Positions 14,072-16,250 of a stretch of DNA of 16,250 nt are shown here, in pieces. The DNA lies in NCBI GenBank assembly GCA_003641795.1, contig QNAP01000012.1, positions 1 through 16,250 of the forward strand, written 5' to 3'. Both the position numbers and the translations under genes were made by a program. The DNA is from Thermotogae bacterium. Lineage in GTDB: Bacteria; Thermotogota; Thermotogae; UBA12178. A model generated the notes under the pieces. That model did no database searches, was not told the DNA's origin, and saw only the letters and a list, made by a program, of their open reading frames with translations. How positions within the stretch are numbered: the first letter of the stretch is position 1; each line of letters starts with the position of its first letter.

Positions 14072-15252
14072 ACAATATCGAAGACAGAGTCCTTCCAGAT
14101 TATGGACCGTACTCCGTCTGCGGATTTGCGAATGGTGTGATCAGCTACTTTGGTGGTGAACCACTTCACGAACCACTCCCGCTCGGTCAATATTTCAATG
14201 GCGCCGAGCGGGTGGTGGTTTTTCTCGTTGATGGGTTGGGTATGATCAATCTCAAACGCTTGGCAAGAAAGCGCGACCTGGGTATCCTCGGTCGATCTGA
14301 ATGGGTGGAGCTTACGTCTACTTTTCCGTCCACCACTGCAGCGGCGGTCACCACTCTTATGACCGGAGCCACACCCGTCGAACACGGCGTGATAGGCTAC
14401 ATACTCTACTACAAAGAGTTCGGAGTGGTGGCGAAGGCCATAGAAATGACGCCAGTAGGTGGGAAAAGGGATTCACTCTTACAGATGGGCATGCGTCCAG
14501 AGAAATTTTTGCCCGTGCCGACCATCTTCCAACGATTAACTGAGCTCGGTGTGAAGGCTTATAATGCTACTTATTCTCACTTCGTGAACACCGGATTCAA
14601 CAGAATGACCGCTGAGGGGGCAAGACACAAGGGATTCCATAGTTTGAGTGATATGTGTGGTGCCGTGATCGATACCTTCAACAAAGAGTCACCTCCGCTT
14701 TTCATGATGGTTTATTGGGGTTTGGTGGACACCATGGGGCACAGGTATGGAGCCGATGGAGAAGTGTACCAGCGCGAGGCATCTGCTGTATTGAGAGCGA
14801 TAGTCGAGGAGGTCTATCCACGCCTTCCGAGCAGGACGGCTCTGGTTATTCTTTCAGACCACGGTCAGATCCACACAAGTTGGAGAGAGGAGATCTGGTG
14901 GTCTCACAAGGACGAGATATACAAGCTGCTTAAGATTGTGCCTACAGGAGAGCAGCGCATGATGTATCTTCATGCCGATGATCCGGAGGCGCTCAAAGCG
15001 TATGTGGAGCAAAATTACGCTGACAAATGTATTCTTTTGGATTCGAAAGAGTCCATAAAAAGTGGTCTTCTTGGAAAGGGAGAACCTTACCAACTTGTTT
15101 GGGAAAGAGCAGGAGATCTCATTCTCATTGCCACTGAGAGAAATTCGTTCAACTTCAAGTACACGGGACAAGAGCAAAGTCTTTACGGCCGCCATGGCGG
15201 TCTCTCGCCGGAAGAGATGTTGGTACCCATGATCGTACTGAATAAAAAATAA
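14068..15252 (+). CDS. Alkaline phosphatase-superfamily nucleotide pyrophosphatase/phosphodiesterase
   Basis: This 394-residue protein belongs to the type I phosphodiesterase/nucleotide pyrophosphatase family. All two-metal site residues are in place: Asp55 in FLVDGLG, the threonine nucleophile in STFPSTTAA (Thr89 or Thr90), Asp221 and His225 in GLVDTMGH, Asp264 and His265 in SDHGQ, and His376 in GRHGG. No signal peptide or membrane segment is seen, so it is likely cytoplasmic. The GTG start shares GTGA with the argF stop, implying translational coupling. Enzymes of this family split phosphodiester or phosphoanhydride bonds in nucleotides and similar substrates; the actual substrate is unknown, and a link to argF is not obvious. 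Confidence 0.85.
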   Translation: MNNIEDRVLPDYGPYSVCGFANGVISYFGGEPLHEPLPLGQYFNGAERVVVFLVDGLGMINLKRLARKRDLGILGRSEWVELTSTFPSTTAAAVTTLMTGATPVEHGVIGYILYYKEFGVVAKAIEMTPVGGKRDSLLQMGMRPEKFLPVPTIFQRLTELGVKAYNATYSHFVNTGFNRMTAEGARHKGFHSLSDMCGAVIDTFNKESPPLFMMVYWGLVDTMGHRYGADGEVYQREASAVLRAIVEEVYPRLPSRTALVILSDHGQIHTSWREEIWWSHKDEIYKLLKIVPTGEQRMMYLHADDPEALKAYVEQNYADKCILLDSKESIKSGLLGKGEPYQLVWERAGDLILIATERNSFNFKYTGQEQSLYGRHGGLSPEEMLVPMIVLNKK

Positions 15253-15267
15253 TGTATAACGGTGTCG

Positions 15268-15289
15268 AAAAGACGGTGGGCGGTCTTTT
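15268..15289 (+). terminator. Weak candidate terminator after the phosphodiesterase gene
   Basis: AAAAGAC and GTCTTTT form a 7-bp stem around an 8-base loop, 16 bases after the stop codon. The T-run lies within the stem arm rather than after it and only two pairs are G-C, so termination would be weak. Confidence 0.3.
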
Positions 15290-15311
15290 ATGTGCCGCAG
15301 TTGAAGTATGG

Positions 15312-15341
15312 TTGGTCTGTAACGTGTTTGGATGGTACAAT
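15312..15341 (+). promoter_or_regulatory. Candidate promoter for the DUF134 gene
   Basis: TGGTACAAT (15333-15341) is a good extended -10 element, with a partial -35 TTGGTC at 15312-15317, 18 bases upstream. It places transcription start about 13 bases before the ATG at 15361, and supports that start over the longer open frame that begins at 15262. Confidence 0.5.
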
Positions 15342-15360
15342 CTCTTTGGGTGATGATACG

Positions 15361-15768
15361 ATGCCAAGACCGAAGAAGCTCAAGATCGTGCACCATCTTT
15401 TGGAATCCATACATTTCAGGCCACTCGGGAAGGATTCTGGTCGAATTGTCTTGGAACTCGAAGAGCTTGAAGCCATCAGGTTAGCCGACTACGAAGGACT
15501 TTATCAAGAAGACGCGGCGAGACAGATGGGCATTTCCCGACAGACATTTGGAAGATTGCTAAGTCGGGCACACCGTAAAGTCGCGGATGCTTTGCTTAAC
15601 AAGAAGGTTCTCACTGTGGAACAAGGAAACGCTGAAAACTTCAAAGTGGTCAAATGCAAAAGTTGTGGCAGAGTGTGGCGGGTCCCTAAGAACTTTAAGG
15701 GAATGTGTCCGTCGTGTCTTAGTTGTAGTTTAATGGAGTTCAAAGTCGCTTCAGAAGGGGAGCGTTAG
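15361..15768 (+). CDS. DUF134 (UPF0251) DNA-binding protein
   Basis: This 135-residue protein has the classic family opening MPRPKK and a helix-turn-helix resembling sigma-70 region 4: LELEELEAIRLADYEGLYQE, then AARQMGISRQTFGRLLSRAHRKVADAL (residues 31-78). After it comes a zinc ribbon with Cys99, Cys102, Cys116 and Cys119. It is probably a small transcription regulator; known relatives often sit beside NifX/NifB-type iron-molybdenum cofactor genes, but none is seen here. The ATG at 15361 is chosen because MPRPKK is the usual N-terminus and an extended -10 lies just upstream; the frame is open from 15262 but that part overlaps the promoter. GGGTGATG precedes the start. Confidence 0.88.
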   Translation: MPRPKKLKIVHHLLESIHFRPLGKDSGRIVLELEELEAIRLADYEGLYQEDAARQMGISRQTFGRLLSRAHRKVADALLNKKVLTVEQGNAENFKVVKCKSCGRVWRVPKNFKGMCPSCLSCSLMEFKVASEGER

Positions 15769-15904
15769 ATCCTTCAAACTATTGGCGATCTTGTTGGTAA
15801 CTATCTTTCACGTTTCCTCCTCGAAACAGAGCACTCTCTCAAAGGGTTTATCTTGGGAAAGTTGGGCTGATAAGAAAAAAGATGGAAAGCTTTCTGGGAG
15901 GGTG
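15769..15904 (+). other. Possible remnant of a secreted-protein gene leading into the repeats
   Basis: After the DUF134 stop, a frame reads RSFKLLAILLVTIFHVSSSK, which looks like a signal peptide, then a polar stretch up to KKDGKLSG at 15904, where repeat sequence takes over. The frame stays open to 16192 but only through repeats. TTG 15782 is the first usable start, and the nearest purine-rich site (GGGGAG, 15757-15762) is too far from it. This may be the 5' end of a gene broken by the repeats, or chance. Confidence 0.25.
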
Positions 15905-16063
15905 GAGGCTTTCACATTGCAGAATGCTTGTAGTGCTCCGCTTTCTTCCTCGCTTGCACTCACAAACGGGCACTCTCATGAAGAAAGAGCGGCGAATCTC
16001 TCACGCTCACACAGCTTGCACTCGCTTTTTTCCTCGTTCGCATCCACAAAACGACCCACGCGA
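15905..16063 (+). repeat. Dispersed repeat, plus-orientation composite copy
   Basis: The core unit is 15905-15984: GAGGCTTTCACATTGCAG, then CTTCCTCGCTTGCACTCACAAACGGGCAC-like sequence, ending CATGAAG. It continues with GAATCTCTCACGCTCACACAGC (15994-16015), the block also present inverted at 20-41. A partial second core follows (16012-16053, CTTGCACTCGCTTTTTTCC...CACAAAACG). The open frame through it is a by-product of the repeats. Confidence 0.75.
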
Positions 16064-16069
16064 AGAATA

Positions 16070-16148
16070 GAGGCTTTCACATTGCAGAAAGCATGTTGTG
16101 CTTCGCTTTTTTCCTCTCTCGCACTCACAAACGGGCACTACCATGAAG
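16070..16148 (+). repeat. Dispersed repeat, second plus-orientation core
   Basis: GAGGCTTTCACATTGCAG recurs at 16070-16087, exactly as at 15905-15922. It is followed by the same C/T-rich stretch, ACTCACAAACGGGCACT (16123-16139), and CATGAAG (16142-16148). Identity to the 15905 core is high by eye over the whole 79-80 bases. Confidence 0.8.
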
Positions 16149-16167
16149 ATTCAACATCCTGTTTCAG

Positions 16168-16250
16168 CTTCATGCTCGCTACATCCGTGTAGCTCGGAGC
16201 CCGTTTGTATGAGAGCTCGCATCGGCGCTACGCAAGACAAGCTTTCTGCA
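16168..16250 (-). repeat. Dispersed repeat, inverted copy running off the right edge
   Basis: On the minus strand this ends in CATGAAG and contains ACAAACGGGC, CGAGCTACAC and TGCAGAAAGC, so it is an inverted core relative to the copy ending at 16148, 19 bases away. It is closest to the copy at 61-146, in the same orientation, including the GCTACATCC(A/G)TGTAGC hairpin. The rest lies beyond the window. Confidence 0.75.

Noticed and set aside
15262..15360. Extended N-terminus for the DUF134 protein
   Set aside because: The family starts at MPRPKK, and the upstream part contains the candidate terminator and extended -10 element.
15782..16192. A 136-residue protein-coding gene
   Set aside because: Most of its length consists of the dispersed repeats, it lacks a properly placed ribosome binding site, and the internal peptide repeats follow the DNA repeats.
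15905..16250. CRISPR array
   Set aside because: The repeats are 80 bases or longer, imperfect and in both orientations, without uniform spacers; no cas genes are present.

Overview
The window looks like bacterial chromosome from a thermophilic member of the Thermotogota, most like Thermotoga/Pseudothermotoga. This is inferred from the overall protein style and the tightly packed, overlapping genes with strong GGAGG-type ribosome binding sites and frequent GTG/TTG starts. No rRNA or tRNA is present to settle it.

Layout. Positions 1-620 carry no intact gene: a dispersed repeat copy (1-146), a short remnant that looks like a transposase N-terminus on the minus strand (242-433), and a probable promoter (about 581-589). 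From 621 to 12367 all genes lie on the plus strand and mostly overlap or nearly touch, so they probably form one long operon: an FmdB-type zinc ribbon, CheW, a Ppx/GppA-like phosphatase, a Cof-type HAD hydrolase, a divergent GH3-like protein with a signal sequence, an orphan molybdenum-hydroxylase (xanthine dehydrogenase-type) large subunit, a macro-domain protein, alanyl-tRNA synthetase, two related LPP20/FlgT-like lipoproteins and a lipoprotein built of FN3-like modules. Next comes convergent tdk (12445-12999, minus). It diverges from argF (13136-14071, plus) across a control region with a 26-bp near-perfect palindrome that overlaps a consensus -10 for tdk. argF overlaps a nucleotide pyrophosphatase/phosphodiesterase-family gene. 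A DUF134 (UPF0251) DNA-binding protein with its own promoter follows. The last 480 bases are packed with copies of the same repeat family seen at the left edge, in both orientations.

How the genes may work together. The long operon mixes translation (alaS), nucleotide, phosphate and ADP-ribose chemistry (Ppx-like, HAD, macro domain, XDH-like) and envelope proteins (GH3-like, three lipoproteins). It does not make one obvious pathway. Nothing here is clearly a new defence or mobile system. The points most worth a second look are the repeat family bracketing the window, the tdk/argF palindrome, a probable CTG start overlapping the alaS stop codon, the XDH-type subunit without its partner subunits, and the GH3-like protein that seems to have lost its catalytic motifs.
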